A stretch of 64,000 nucleotides of DNA. Source: Rhizobium sp. Pop5. Its GTDB lineage: Bacteria > Pseudomonadota > Alphaproteobacteria > Rhizobiales > Rhizobiaceae. The position numbers were made by a program, and so were the translations under genes. This document shows positions 34,637 through 43,253 of the stretch, in pieces (positions within the stretch are counted from its first letter, which is position 1; each line of letters begins with the position of its first letter). Under the pieces are notes generated by a model. That model had not been told where the DNA came from. It saw nothing but the letters and a program-made list of their open reading frames with translations, and ran no database searches. Location: NCBI RefSeq assembly GCF_024721175.1, contig NZ_CP099399.1, positions 62,001 to 126,000 of the forward strand, given 5' to 3'.

Positions 34637-35815
34637 ATGATGCTTGACTATAACTCCCTCCTCTTGGCGCTCGGCGTTTCGGCGGCATGTCTCGCCGTGA
34701 CGCTGATGGGCAGTTGGCTGGTCCGCCGCTCTGAAACGGTGCTGCTGACCGCCACCATCGGTCTTGTCCTCGTCGTCAGTGGTATTTTCGTTTACAGCGC
34801 CTATGTGAATAGCCCGCAGACATGGTTTTGCGTGGCCAGTTTCGCGCTGTTTCATGCCGGCTTTGCCACCATCTGGGGCGCCGGCAAGCAATTCCTCACC
34901 GGCCGCCTGTCCATCCCGGCCATCACGGTCCGCGCGCTCGCGGCGATGGTTTTCTCCATCGTACCGATGTTGTCAGGTTATGACGGTCTGGCCTTCATCG
35001 CAGACAATCTCGCTATCGCTCTTCTGCTCTTTGCCACCGCCCGGCAATATTGGCTCGCCCGCGCCGAGGCGCCGGCGCCGCTCCTCGGCCTCACCGCGCT
35101 ATATACCCTGACCGCGATCTCCTTTGTCTTGTGTGCCGCCGTGCTGATATCGGACGGCAAGCTCGTGCTCGGAAAGGCGCCGAGCAACTGGGCGGAGGAT
35201 CTAAGCCTCGCCGTCTGCATCGCCGGCATGACGGGGATCGGCGCATTGTCGCTGGCGTTGCATCAGTGGCGGCTTGCGGCCCGCCATCGTCTTGAAGCGA
35301 TCACCGATCCGCTCACCGGCCTGCTCAACCGCCGCGCCCTGTTCGACGAGCACGGCACGCGCCCGATGGGCACGACGACTGCCGTCATCCTCTTTGACAT
35401 CGATCATTTCAAATCCGTCAACGACCGCTTCGGCCATGCCGCCGGCGACCGCGTGCTCAAGGTCTTCGCCGGCGAGCTTGCCGCCCATTGCCGCAACGGC
35501 GATACTGCCGCGCGGCTCGGCGGCGAGGAATTCGCACTGGTGCTGAAGGAGATCATGCCCGGCCGCGCCGAACTTGCGGCGGAGCGCATCCGCAGGGCGT
35601 TCGAATCGCGCGAAATCCATATCGACGACGAGGTGCTGAAATGCACGGTCAGCGTCGGCGTGGCGCCCGGCCGCTCGAAATCTTGGGATTTCGACGCGAT
35701 GTTGAGCGCCGCCGACAAGGCGCTCTACGCCGCCAAGCGTGCGGGCCGCAACCGGGTCGAGCTTGCCGGCCACCTGCAGGCGATCCCGGCAGGCGTGTCG
35801 CGCACGGCATCTTGA
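34637..35815 (+). CDS. membrane diguanylate cyclase (GGDEF)
   Basis: A 392-residue protein. The N-terminal half has about six hydrophobic segments (about residues 5-25, 35-55, 60-75, 88-105, 110-130, 140-165, 185-200). The GGDEF domain follows at about 215-380, with the active-site motif GGEEF at residues 295-299, the ITDPLTGLLNRRALFDE entry helix and FDIDHFKSVNDRFGHAAGD. An RxxD inhibitory site is not obvious. It should make cyclic di-GMP from two GTP. The start is one of two adjacent ATGs (34637 or 34640); an upstream ATG at 34598 lacks a site. It is a single gene between pyrC and a glyoxalase-like gene. Confidence 0.9.
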   Translation: MMLDYNSLLLALGVSAACLAVTLMGSWLVRRSETVLLTATIGLVLVVSGIFVYSAYVNSPQTWFCVASFALFHAGFATIWGAGKQFLTGRLSIPAITVRALAAMVFSIVPMLSGYDGLAFIADNLAIALLLFATARQYWLARAEAPAPLLGLTALYTLTAISFVLCAAVLISDGKLVLGKAPSNWAEDLSLAVCIAGMTGIGALSLALHQWRLAARHRLEAITDPLTGLLNRRALFDEHGTRPMGTTTAVILFDIDHFKSVNDRFGHAAGDRVLKVFAGELAAHCRNGDTAARLGGEEFALVLKEIMPGRAELAAERIRRAFESREIHIDDEVLKCTVSVGVAPGRSKSWDFDAMLSAADKALYAAKRAGRNRVELAGHLQAIPAGVSRTAS

Positions 35816-36005
35816 TTCCCGCCCGATCCTCTCCTAACGTCGTCATCGGCCGGATGCGGCCAGCCGCCCCGCGACGCCCAGGCGTTATGGTGAATGCATC
35901 CAGGTAACATCCTTCACATCCCTTGCCGTTTGGCGATTGATGGCGAACGGGTCAGCAGACGCGGGCACTGATCTTCCTGTTTGCCGCCAACGGAAGGATG
36001 ACATC

Positions 36006-36542
36006 ATGCGCAATTTTCGCGACGCCAAGCTCATGGCAAAGACATTGCGGCAGGCTCTCGCCGACCGCGATATTTCCCTCACCCACAGCGAGACGCTTGA
36101 AATCGTCGCCAGGCAGTTCGGGTTCGATCAATGGAATATCCTCTCGGCGAAGATCGGCGAGGCAGGCGCCTCTCGCTCGGCGATCGGCATCGAGCCGCCG
36201 ACGCCGATCTTCCGCATCTTCTCGGTGGAAAAGGCCATGGAGTTCTATTGCGGCTTTCTCGGCTTCACCCTCGATTGGGAACACCGCTTCGGGGAAAACT
36301 TCCCGCTCTATTGCCAGGTCTCCCGCGACGGCATGACGCTGCATCTGAGTGAACATTCCGGCGACGCCAGCCCCGGTGCCAAGGCCTTCGTCCGCGTCGC
36401 CAATATCCGGGCCTATCACGCCGAACTCTCAGGCAAGGACTATCGCTACATGAAGCCCGGTGTGGAGGAAGCGCCGTGGGGGCTCGAAATGACTGTCATC
36501 GACCCCTTCAGCAACCGCATCGCCTTCTGCGAGCAGACGTAA
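36006..36542 (+). CDS. glyoxalase-superfamily protein with N-terminal helical domain
   Basis: A 178-residue protein in two parts. A short helical domain (about 1-55, MRNFRDAKLMAKTLRQALAD to QFGFDQWNILSAKI) is often found fused to glyoxalase/bleomycin-resistance proteins. A single VOC domain (about 65-177) has FRIFSVEKAMEFYCGFLGFTLDW and ends TVIDPFSNRIAFCE. Substrate and metal are unknown; such proteins are often annotated as bleomycin-resistance-like. A GGAAGGA ribosome-binding site precedes the ATG at 36006. Confidence 0.82.
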   Translation: MRNFRDAKLMAKTLRQALADRDISLTHSETLEIVARQFGFDQWNILSAKIGEAGASRSAIGIEPPTPIFRIFSVEKAMEFYCGFLGFTLDWEHRFGENFPLYCQVSRDGMTLHLSEHSGDASPGAKAFVRVANIRAYHAELSGKDYRYMKPGVEEAPWGLEMTVIDPFSNRIAFCEQT

Positions 36543-36577
36543 TCAAGCGGCGGAGGGGCACCTCCCCTCCGTCTTTA

Positions 36578-37060
36578 TTACGCGATCATCAGCGCGCGGA
36601 TGAAGGCGACCGAGGCGAGTAGGGATGCGATGGTTCTCACGTGGTTCCACCACGTCCAGTCCCTGAGATAGGTGGCCCACAGCGCCGTCGCCTCCGGCGA
36701 GTTGCCGCTCACCCTCGCGAGTGCATCGTTCATCGGCACGTTGAAGACGATGGTCGAGAGGAACGAGGCGACGAGATAGAATGCTGCGCCGGACAGCATC
36801 AGCGAGGATAGCCCGCCGCGCCAGTCGATCATCGCCAGCACCGCGATGACGATGCAGAGGATCGCCGTCGGCACGAAGAGCGCCATGAAGGGCGAGCGGA
36901 CGATCGTGACGTTGATCGAGTTCATAGCGGCAATGCCCTGTTCCGCCGGGATGCGCGAGAAGGCGGTCATGACGAAAGTCGAGAAGGCGAAGAAGATGCC
37001 GGCGACGAGACCGCTGCCGATAGCGGCAGCGACAAGGCATAGGACGAGAAGGATCTGCAT
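36578..37060 (-). CDS. DUF1772-type integral membrane protein
   Basis: A 160-residue membrane protein with four hydrophobic segments (about residues 1-25, 48-72, 78-102, 135-158). The DUF1772 pattern is recognisable in GSGLVAGIFFAFSTFVM and, towards the C-terminus, WNHVRTIASLLASVAFI. The ATG at 37060 has GGAG about 10 nt upstream and lies 2 nt after the stop of the NmrA-like gene; an ATG at 37075 is the alternative. The function is unknown. Genes of this type are commonly placed beside NmrA or MmsAB-like reductases under a TetR regulator, as here. Confidence 0.8.
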   Translation of the reverse strand: MQILLVLCLVAAAIGSGLVAGIFFAFSTFVMTAFSRIPAEQGIAAMNSINVTIVRSPFMALFVPTAILCIVIAVLAMIDWRGGLSSLMLSGAAFYLVASFLSTIVFNVPMNDALARVSGNSPEATALWATYLRDWTWWNHVRTIASLLASVAFIRALMIA

Positions 37061-37062
37061 CG

Positions 37063-37887
37063 TCAGGCGCTCCATATTCCGGTTGCCGCGGCGCGGCGGG
37101 CATAGTGGCTGAAATCGGTTGCGGGACGGCCGAGAATATCGGTGACGCCGCTCATGACCTGTGAGTTACGCCCGTCGAGCACCTGGCCGAAGAGCTCTTC
37201 GAGAAGCGCGATGACAGGCTGAGGCGTTCCAGCGGCCGAAAGCCCCGCGGCGAAATCCGCCATCGATACTTCTTCATACGCGATGGGACGCCCCGCGGCG
37301 GCAGCGATCTCACGGACGGCTTCGCGGAAGGTCAGGGCGCGAGGGCCTGTCAGCTCATAGATTCTGTTGCGGTGCCTGGCATCGGTAAGCGCCGCCACCG
37401 CTGCATCGGCAATGTCGCCGGCATCGATGAAGGGTTCACTGATGTCGCCCGCCGGAAGCTGCAGCTTGCCGGCGATGAGCGGCTCCAGGAAGGCGCCTTC
37501 GCTGAAATTCTGGCAGAACCAGGAGGCGCGCAGAATCGTGCAGTCGATCCCGGATGCCTTGACGGCCTCTTCGCTACGCTGGGCTCCCTCTTCGCCGCGG
37601 CCGGAGAGCAGTGCGATGTGCTGCAGACCGCATTCCAGTGCAATCCTGGAAAGTTCGCCGATAGACCCGGCCGCCCAGGAGACGGCGAGATCCGGCTGGA
37701 AGGCGACATAGGCGCTTGCCGCGCCCTCGAGCGCACCACGCCAGGTCGAGCGGTCCTCCCAGTCGAAAGCAGGTGTCGTGGAGCGGGATGCCTTGCGCAC
37801 GGGCAGGCCAAGCTCTTCCAGTCTTGCTGCGATGCGCCCGCCGGTTTTCCCCGATCCGCCGATCAGAACGATTTCGGAATTTTGCAT
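37063..37887 (-). CDS. NmrA-like NAD(P)-binding protein
   Basis: A 274-residue atypical short-chain dehydrogenase/NmrA-family protein with N-terminal dinucleotide-binding motif VLIGGSGKTGGRIA (about residues 7-20). Further family features are LLSGRGEEGAQRSEEAVKASG and ILRASWFCQNFSEG. The Tyr-x-x-x-Lys catalytic pair of classical SDRs is not seen, so it may sense NADP(H) or reduce quinone-like compounds. The start is 99 nt from the divergent TetR gene, with a repeat-rich operator between. The downstream DUF1772 gene is coupled to it. Confidence 0.82.
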   Translation of the reverse strand: MQNSEIVLIGGSGKTGGRIAARLEELGLPVRKASRSTTPAFDWEDRSTWRGALEGAASAYVAFQPDLAVSWAAGSIGELSRIALECGLQHIALLSGRGEEGAQRSEEAVKASGIDCTILRASWFCQNFSEGAFLEPLIAGKLQLPAGDISEPFIDAGDIADAAVAALTDARHRNRIYELTGPRALTFREAVREIAAAAGRPIAYEEVSMADFAAGLSAAGTPQPVIALLEELFGQVLDGRNSQVMSGVTDILGRPATDFSHYARRAAATGIWSA

Positions 37888-37917
37888 GTCGAAACTCCTC
37901 CTTGGTTAAAACAAGAG

Positions 37918-37957
37918 AAACTCTCTCATTTGCAAAATGAGATAAACTCTCTTATTT
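37918..37957. promoter_or_regulatory. candidate TetR operator, TetR/NmrA divergent promoter
   Basis: Two direct repeats AAACTCTCTCATTT (37918-37931) and AAACTCTCTTATTT (37944-37957) flank a palindrome CTCATT-TGCAA-AATGAG (37925-37941). This lies between the divergent NmrA-like and TetR genes, so it is the most likely binding site of that TetR protein, controlling both genes. Confidence 0.6.
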
Positions 37958-37986
37958 TGTTTGTCAACGGTCGAAAGGATGGAAAG

Positions 37987-38640
37987 ATGGCGGAAGAAAT
38001 GGTCGCAAAGCGTAGACGTCAGCAGGAACCGACCGGCCAGCCGCGCCGCATTCCGAGCCAGCAGCGCGGCCGTGATCGCTTCGAAAAAATTCTCGCGGTC
38101 GCCTCCGAGCTCATCGAAAAGAACGGCAGTGATGCCCTGAAGATGAGCGAAATCGTTGAAAAAGCTGAGCTTTCCTTCGGTGCCCTCTATCAGTATTTTC
38201 CGGATAAGACCTCGATCATCCGTACGCTTGCCGAGCGTTTCAACGAGCAGGGCCGCCAATGCGTGGCCGACGAGCTGGCCAAGGTGAGGGACGCTGATAA
38301 TTTGCGCACTGCGCTCTGCGTCATCGCCGATGAATATTACGCCTTCTTCCGCCGCGAACCCGTCATGCGCGATATCTGGCATGCGACCCATACGGACAAG
38401 CTGCTTCAGGAGGTCGATGCCGAGGACATGGAATTCCATGCACAGGCCCTGTTTTCGGTGTTACAACGGCTGTGGCCGGAGCGGACGGAAGCCGAGCTTC
38501 TGGCCGTCGCCAGGCTGACGATGCAGCTGCTCGCAGCCGCGGTGCGTTATGCGGTTTCGCTGGACGGGGAAAAGGGTGCGCAGGCAATCGCGCTTTTCAA
38601 GCGGATGCAGGTTGCCGATATCGATCGGCTGCTTGGCTGA
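37987..38640 (+). CDS. TetR-family transcriptional regulator
   Basis: A 217-residue regulator with a basic N-terminal tail (VAKRRRQQEP). The TetR HTH is at about 35-80: GRDRFEKILAVASELIEKNG and SEIVEKAELSFGALYQYFPDK. A helical ligand domain follows, with FFRREPVMRDIWHAT. The ATG at 37987 has AAAGGA 8 nt upstream. Its divergent partner is the NmrA-like gene; the shared operator with direct repeats suggests that it represses itself and the NmrA-like/DUF1772 pair. Confidence 0.88.
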   Translation: MAEEMVAKRRRQQEPTGQPRRIPSQQRGRDRFEKILAVASELIEKNGSDALKMSEIVEKAELSFGALYQYFPDKTSIIRTLAERFNEQGRQCVADELAKVRDADNLRTALCVIADEYYAFFRREPVMRDIWHATHTDKLLQEVDAEDMEFHAQALFSVLQRLWPERTEAELLAVARLTMQLLAAAVRYAVSLDGEKGAQAIALFKRMQVADIDRLLG

Positions 38641-38715
38641 CGGCAGTCTTCCGTCTGGAAACCGGGCGCTCTTGCTGCTATTGCCGCTTGAGTGTCAGCC
38701 GAAGGAGAGAGCCGC

Positions 38716-39411
38716 ATGATCCAGACCACGTTCCCCGACCGCGCCGTCATGGCAGAGCTGCTGGCAAAGATGCTGTGGGAAATCAAGGCGGTGCACTTCA
38801 ACGCCGAGACGCCCTACAAATACGCCTCCGGCATCATGAGCCCGGTCTATATCGATTGCCGCAAGCTCCTGTCCTTCCCCCGCATCCGCTCGACCGTGAT
38901 GGATTTTGCTGCGAGCATCCTGCTGCGCGACGCAGGCTTCGAGCAGTTCGATTGCATCGCTGGCGGCGAAACCGCGGGTATTCCCTTCGCCGCACTGCTA
39001 GCCGATCGCCTCGGCCTGCCGATGATCTATGTCCGCAAGAAGCCGAAGGGCCATGGCCGCAACGCGCAGATCGAGGGCGAGATGAAGGAAGGCGCCCGCG
39101 TGCTTGTTATCGAGGATCTGACGACGGCGGGCGGCAGCATGTTCACCTTCATCGATGCCATCCGCGCGGCCGGCGGCATCGTCGATCACGGCATCGCGCT
39201 TTTCTCCTACGGTATTTTCCCGGAAGCCGAACGGCGTTTCGCCAATGGCAAGGTTCAGTTCCATCATATCGCCACCTGGCGCGAGGTTCTGGCGATTGCC
39301 AAGCAGCAGAGGCTCTTCGATCACAAGACGCTGTCGGAAGTCGAAGCCTTCCTCGATGCGCCGCTTGCCTGGTCGCAAAGGAATGGTGGCGTAAGTGAGC
39401 TTCCGCTCTAG
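38716..39411 (+). CDS. pyrE: orotate phosphoribosyltransferase
   Basis: PyrE makes OMP from orotate and PRPP, the fifth step of pyrimidine synthesis. It has 231 residues. The PRPP-binding motif is [13 protein letters not shown] (about residues 130-142), the substrate-side motif is [19 protein letters not shown], and the flexible catalytic loop includes [17 protein letters not shown] precedes the ATG. It follows the TetR gene by 75 nt and precedes the fructokinase by 62 nt on the same strand. Confidence 0.95.
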   Translation: MIQTTFPDRAVMAELLAKMLWEIKAVHFNAETPYKYASGIMSPVYIDCRKLLSFPRIRSTVMDFAASILLRDAGFEQFDCIAGGETAGIPFAALLADRLGLPMIYVRKKPKGHGRNAQIEGEMKEGARVLVIEDLTTAGGSMFTFIDAIRAAGGIVDHGIALFSYGIFPEAERRFANGKVQFHHIATWREVLAIAKQQRLFDHKTLSEVEAFLDAPLAWSQRNGGVSELPL

Positions 39412-39473
39412 CCTTTTGACAAAAGCTCGCTTAATCGATTGAAGAACACGTACGTCCTGTTGGGAGGAATCCG

Positions 39474-40400
39474 ATGATTTTGTGCTGCGGCGAAGCCCTG
39501 ATCGACATGTTGCCGAGGGACACGACCCTGGGTGAAAAGGGCTTTGCGCCCTATGCCGGCGGCGCGATCTTCAACACCGCGATCGCGCTCGGCCGTCTCG
39601 GCATTCCCACTGCCTTCTTCACCGGCATTGCCGATGACATGATGGGGGAAATCCTGCTTGAGACCCTGAAGGCAAGCAATGTCGATTACAGCCTCTGCGC
39701 CATCACGCTGCGTCCTTCGACGATTGCTTTCGTCAAGCTCGTCAACGGCCAGGCTACCTATGCCTTCTACGACGAGGGCACGGCCGGCCGGATGATCACC
39801 GAGGCGGACCTGCCAGTTCTCGGCGACGATTGCGAAGCGCTGCATTTCGGCGCGATCAGCCTGATCCCTAGCCCCTGCGGCGAAACCTACGAAGCGCTCC
39901 TCCATCGCGAAGCGGCGACCCGCGTTATATCGCTCGATCCCAACATCCGCCCCGGCTTCATCAAGGACAAGCCGGCGCATATGGCCCGGATCAAGAGGAT
40001 GGCGGCCAAATCAGACATCGTGAAGTTCTCCGACGAGGATCTCGATTGGTTCGGGCTGCAAGGCGATCATGATGCGCTCGCCGCCCACTGGCTGAACCAC
40101 GGCGCCAAACTCGTCGTCATCACCAAGGGCGCCGAAGGCGCTTCCGGCTATACGAAAGACCGCAAGGTGACGGTGCCGAGCGAACGTGTCGCGGTCGTCG
40201 ACACGGTCGGCGCCGGCGACACTTTCGATGCCGGCGTTCTCGCCTCGCTGAAGATGGATAACCTGCTGACCAAAGCGCAGGTCGCCAATCTCGACGAACA
40301 AGCGCTCCGCAACGCCCTGGCGCTTGGCGCCAAGGCGGCGGCCGTCACGGTCTCCCGCGCCGGCGCAAATCCGCCCTGGGCGCGCGAAATCGGCCTCTAA
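39474..40400 (+). CDS. frk: PfkB-family sugar kinase, probable fructokinase
   Basis: A 308-residue ribokinase/PfkB kinase. The N-terminal signature is GGAIFNTAIALGRLG (about residues 28-42) and the C-terminal signature is DTVGAGDTFDAGVL, with the catalytic base Asp in GAGD. The length and the ILCCGEALIDMLPR start match group I rhizobial fructokinases such as R. leguminosarum Frk. Together with frcBCAK and pgi in the same window it would complete fructose uptake, phosphorylation and isomerisation to glucose 6-phosphate. GGGAGGAA precedes the ATG. Other hexose substrates are not excluded. Confidence 0.8.
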   Translation: MILCCGEALIDMLPRDTTLGEKGFAPYAGGAIFNTAIALGRLGIPTAFFTGIADDMMGEILLETLKASNVDYSLCAITLRPSTIAFVKLVNGQATYAFYDEGTAGRMITEADLPVLGDDCEALHFGAISLIPSPCGETYEALLHREAATRVISLDPNIRPGFIKDKPAHMARIKRMAAKSDIVKFSDEDLDWFGLQGDHDALAAHWLNHGAKLVVITKGAEGASGYTKDRKVTVPSERVAVVDTVGAGDTFDAGVLASLKMDNLLTKAQVANLDEQALRNALALGAKAAAVTVSRAGANPPWAREIGL

Positions 40401-40403
40401 GTC

Positions 40404-41207
40404 TCATTCGATCCGGTCGAGAAAGGCCCGGACCTCGCGGTTGAAGAGGTCCGGTTGCTGCAGCGGCGCGAAATGGCTGACACCGGGCATGAGCACGAAT
40501 TCCGCATTCGGGATCGTCCTTGCCAGATAATCGATATGTTCAGGCATGATGAATTCGTCGTGCTCCCCAAGCACGACGGAAACTGGCACCCTGATGGCGG
40601 CTAGCTCACCGGCCGTATAATTCGGCTCCGTCGCCATCATCTTGGAGACATCGCCGACGAAGGCCTCGAACTGGTCAGGCGTCGCCGATAGCGCCTGATA
40701 ATCTTTCCGGTGGCGGCTGAAGCAGCGGTCGATGACTGGCGTCGCCTTGAATTCCTTGGTGCCGCTGGGGTCCATGTTGCAGGCGAAGAAGAAGACGCCG
40801 GAGACCCGCTCCGGGTTCTGGTCGGCAAGGATGAGCGACGTGCAGGCGCCATCGCTCCAGCCGACAAAGGCCGCTTCCTCGATCCCGGCATGGTTCATCA
40901 CGGCCAGCACATCTGAGGCCATCAGGTGATAGGTATAGGGACGGTTGTCGCGCGTGCTGCGGCCATGCCCTCGGCTGTCGATCACCACGACCCGGTGGCC
41001 GGCTTCGACAAGATCGGGAACCTGATAACCCCAGTTGCCGCTATTGCCGAGCCCGCCATGCAGCAGGATGACATCAGGGCCTGCGCCATAACTCGCATAC
41101 CAGATGCGCGCGCCTTCATTCTCGACGAAGCCCTGGTCGTTGGAGGGCGGCAATGCCTGCGCCCCCTCGGCTTCGAATTTCACCAGCTCATCATCTGTTG
41201 CAGTCAT
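40404..41207 (-). CDS. alpha/beta-hydrolase
   Basis: A 267-residue alpha/beta-hydrolase fold protein. The oxyanion loop is LLHGGLGNSGNW, the nucleophile elbow GWSDGA (Ser), the acid is in LGEHDEFI and the His in GVSHFAPLQQP, so the catalytic triad appears complete. The ATG (MTATDDELV) follows AGAGGAGAAG at the right distance; an ATG six codons upstream (41225) is less likely because it lies over that site. It resembles esterases, haloperoxidase-like or C-C hydrolases; the substrate is unknown. The group II intron ends 59 nt upstream of this start and may have displaced its original promoter. Confidence 0.85.
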   Translation of the reverse strand: MTATDDELVKFEAEGAQALPPSNDQGFVENEGARIWYASYGAGPDVILLHGGLGNSGNWGYQVPDLVEAGHRVVVIDSRGHGRSTRDNRPYTYHLMASDVLAVMNHAGIEEAAFVGWSDGACTSLILADQNPERVSGVFFFACNMDPSGTKEFKATPVIDRCFSRHRKDYQALSATPDQFEAFVGDVSKMMATEPNYTAGELAAIRVPVSVVLGEHDEFIMPEHIDYLARTIPNAEFVLMPGVSHFAPLQQPDLFNREVRAFLDRIE

Positions 41208-41303
41208 CGGCTTCTCCTCTGTCACTCTATAGACGACGAGATGCCCCGCATTTCGACAGGGTCAAATCGGGTAGGAGGGAGCCTTGCGGCACCCTCCTCC
41301 CAC

Positions 41304-41335
41304 ACCACCGTGCGAACGGTTCCGTACACGGCGGT
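41304..41335 (-). other. group II intron domain V
   Basis: The helix ACCGCCGTG / CACGGTGGT is capped by a short inner helix with a GAAC loop and a 2-nt bulge, the form of the catalytic domain V. It begins directly at the stop codon of the reverse transcriptase gene. Confidence 0.8.
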
Positions 41336-42742
41336 TCATCGAGTGTGGTTTAGGCGTCGGAGTTCCTGTTGGAGTGAGACTAGCCCCAGCTGTTCGAAGA
41401 AGGCTTTTCGGAAGGCGTCGTTCATGTGGCTGGCCCCGGCATTCCACCAAGGGCCGTGGCCGTTCCCCGCCGAGTCACGGGCACGCTGTTCCGTCAGTCC
41501 TCGTTGCCTCAACCGCATAGCGCGCGTGGCCGGTTTCTTCCATTGCCGCCACAGGATGCAGCGCAACCTGCGCCGCAGCCAGCCATCAAGGTCCTCGAGA
41601 ATCCCCTTACTGTCGGTCAGCCGGAAGTAAGCAATCCAGCCATGCAGGATCGGGGTAAGGTCTTTGATGGTGGCGCCAAGGGCGCGACCGCGCCCGGCAC
41701 GGAAGGCAGCCTTCAGCTTGCCCCTGAACCGCGCCACGCTCGACGCCGCGATCCGCAGACGCGGCGCCTTGTGGGCGGTCATGGTGTAGCCGAGGAAGGT
41801 ACGCTTCCATGGACGGTCCACGGCACTCTTCGCGCCATTGACCGTTAGCTTCAGCCGTTCGGTAAGGAAGCAGGTGAGCGAGGCCATGACCCGCTCGCCG
41901 GCATGCTGCGAACGTACATAGACGTTGCAGTCGTCGGCGTAGCGGCAGAAGGCATGACCGCGCCGCTCCAATTCCTTGTCGAGATCGTCGAGCAGGATAT
42001 TTGACAGCAGCGGCGAGAGTGGACCGCCTTGCGGCGTGCCTTCGCTGCGTGCCGTTACGATCCCGCCCGTCATCAGCCCAGCCTGCAGGTAACGGCGGAT
42101 CAACCGCAGCACCTGCGTGTCTCCGATTTTGCGTGCCACGCGTGCCATCAAGACATCGTGGTTCACTCGGTCGAAGAACTTCTCCAAATCAAGATCGACC
42201 ACAAAGCGACGGCCGCCGGCCACATAAGACCGGGCGGCAAGAACCGCGTCGTGGGCGCTCCGCCCCGGCCGGAAGCCGTAGGAGGAAGCAGAGAAGTCCG
42301 GGTCGAAGATCGGCATCAGCACCTGATGCATCGCCTGCTGGATGAGTCGGTCCAGGACCGTCGGGATGCCCAATTGCCGCATCCCTTTGCCGCCAGGCTT
42401 GGGGATTTCCACCCCACGCACCGGCGTCGGTCTGTAGCGGTCCGCCAGCAGGTCTTCTCTGATGCGCGGCCAATGCTCCGCAAGGTATGCCTTCAATTGC
42501 TCGACAGACATCTTATCGATACCCGGCGCACCCTTGTTCGCCACCACCCGGCGGTAAGCCGCCATCATGTTCTCGCGGCTGAGGATCGCCTCCATCAGTC
42601 GCTCATTCGCCTCCGGTCGAGAGGATCCCGGCCCTGCCGTGGTGTCTGATGCACCCAATGCCTGCCCTCGCGGCTTCCGGCCGCTGCTCTCAGCATGGGC
42701 ACGGGGCGTCTCAGCCCCGTCTTCTGCGTCTGTCCTCACCAT
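41336..42742 (-). CDS. ltrA: group II intron reverse transcriptase/maturase
   Basis: A 468-residue protein from the ATG at 42742, which has GGAGG 11 nt upstream; the frame stays open to 42919 without support. The RT domain starts near AYRRVVANKGAPGIDKMSV. It has GFRPGRSAHDAVLAA, the FFDRVNHDVLM motif, TPQGGPLSPLLSNILLDDLD, and the catalytic CRYADDCNVYV with YADD intact. The maturase domain X is at about 330-400 (HGWIAYFRLTDSKG). The GNGHGPWWNAGASHMNDAF tail is of the short C-terminal type without an H-N-H endonuclease, as in class C. The protein assists splicing and target-primed reverse transcription. Confidence 0.92.
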   Translation of the reverse strand: MVRTDAEDGAETPRAHAESSGRKPRGQALGASDTTAGPGSSRPEANERLMEAILSRENMMAAYRRVVANKGAPGIDKMSVEQLKAYLAEHWPRIREDLLADRYRPTPVRGVEIPKPGGKGMRQLGIPTVLDRLIQQAMHQVLMPIFDPDFSASSYGFRPGRSAHDAVLAARSYVAGGRRFVVDLDLEKFFDRVNHDVLMARVARKIGDTQVLRLIRRYLQAGLMTGGIVTARSEGTPQGGPLSPLLSNILLDDLDKELERRGHAFCRYADDCNVYVRSQHAGERVMASLTCFLTERLKLTVNGAKSAVDRPWKRTFLGYTMTAHKAPRLRIAASSVARFRGKLKAAFRAGRGRALGATIKDLTPILHGWIAYFRLTDSKGILEDLDGWLRRRLRCILWRQWKKPATRAMRLRQRGLTEQRARDSAGNGHGPWWNAGASHMNDAFRKAFFEQLGLVSLQQELRRLNHTR

Positions 42743-43199
42743 CGAAAGACCGGCCTCCGTCCGGCACTCAATGTTCGGCCCTTCACCGCTTGGTCGGCTA
42801 ATACGGCTTCTGCTGACCCCTGCCGCCCCATCCCGACGCCTCGCGACGCCGGTAGCACACCTGAAACCAGGGGCAGGTCGGCAGGTCTCCCAGGGTAAGA
42901 CGCGTGACCTTCGTGCCATATACCTGTCGCATCTACGGCCGCATCCTCCGGGTGATATTGGACTTCAGGCATTTGTGCACCTTCGTCCGGATGCGGTCGC
43001 CTCATATGCGTTTCCTGTTCGTCAGGCCGGCACTTTGCTTACAACTTCCTTCAGACCTCGCCTTGCAACGACGCCCTTGTTGTTCGGCTAGCAGTTCCCA
43101 TCACCAGGGCCTGCAGAGGACTTTCACCTCCAAGTCATCAACCGGATACCATCCCGGTCAAACGGTGCTCTCGCACCACGCGCCATGCCTGGCGCACAC

Positions 43200-43230
43200 A
43201 AAAAAGCCCACCCGCATCGCGGATGGGCTT
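43200..43230 (-). terminator. rho-independent terminator of pgi
   Basis: On the minus strand AAGCCCATCCGC and GCGGGTGGGCTT pair with one mismatch around a 3-nt loop and run into TTTTTT, 24 nt after the pgi stop codon. The group II intron begins directly behind the T-run. Confidence 0.85.
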
Positions 43231-43253
43231 CGATAGTAGCGTGATCGCCGATA

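Larger units (their letters stand above)
41266..43197 (-). mobile_element. group II intron with reverse transcriptase, inserted after the pgi terminator
   Basis: The 5' end on the minus strand is GTGCG (43197), followed by a GCGCC/GGCGC hairpin. The 3' end is domain V (41304-41335, a 9-bp helix ACCGCCGTG with CACGGTGGT) and domain VI (about 41270-41300), ending GAT. Domain VI has a GCAA loop and one bulged A (41272), the seventh nucleotide from the 3' end, the classical branch point. The element is about 1,932 nt and encodes an intact-looking reverse transcriptase in domain IV. The upstream exon ends in the pgi terminator stem and T-run, the target type of bacterial class C (group IIC) introns. 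A GTGTG start 2 nt upstream is equally possible for the 5' end. Confidence 0.88.

Noticed and set aside
41262..42919. Long N-terminal extension of the reverse transcriptase up to 42919
   Set aside because: The ATG at 42742 has GGAGG upstream and known intron proteins of this type start shortly before the AYRRV region; the upstream part is structured intron RNA.
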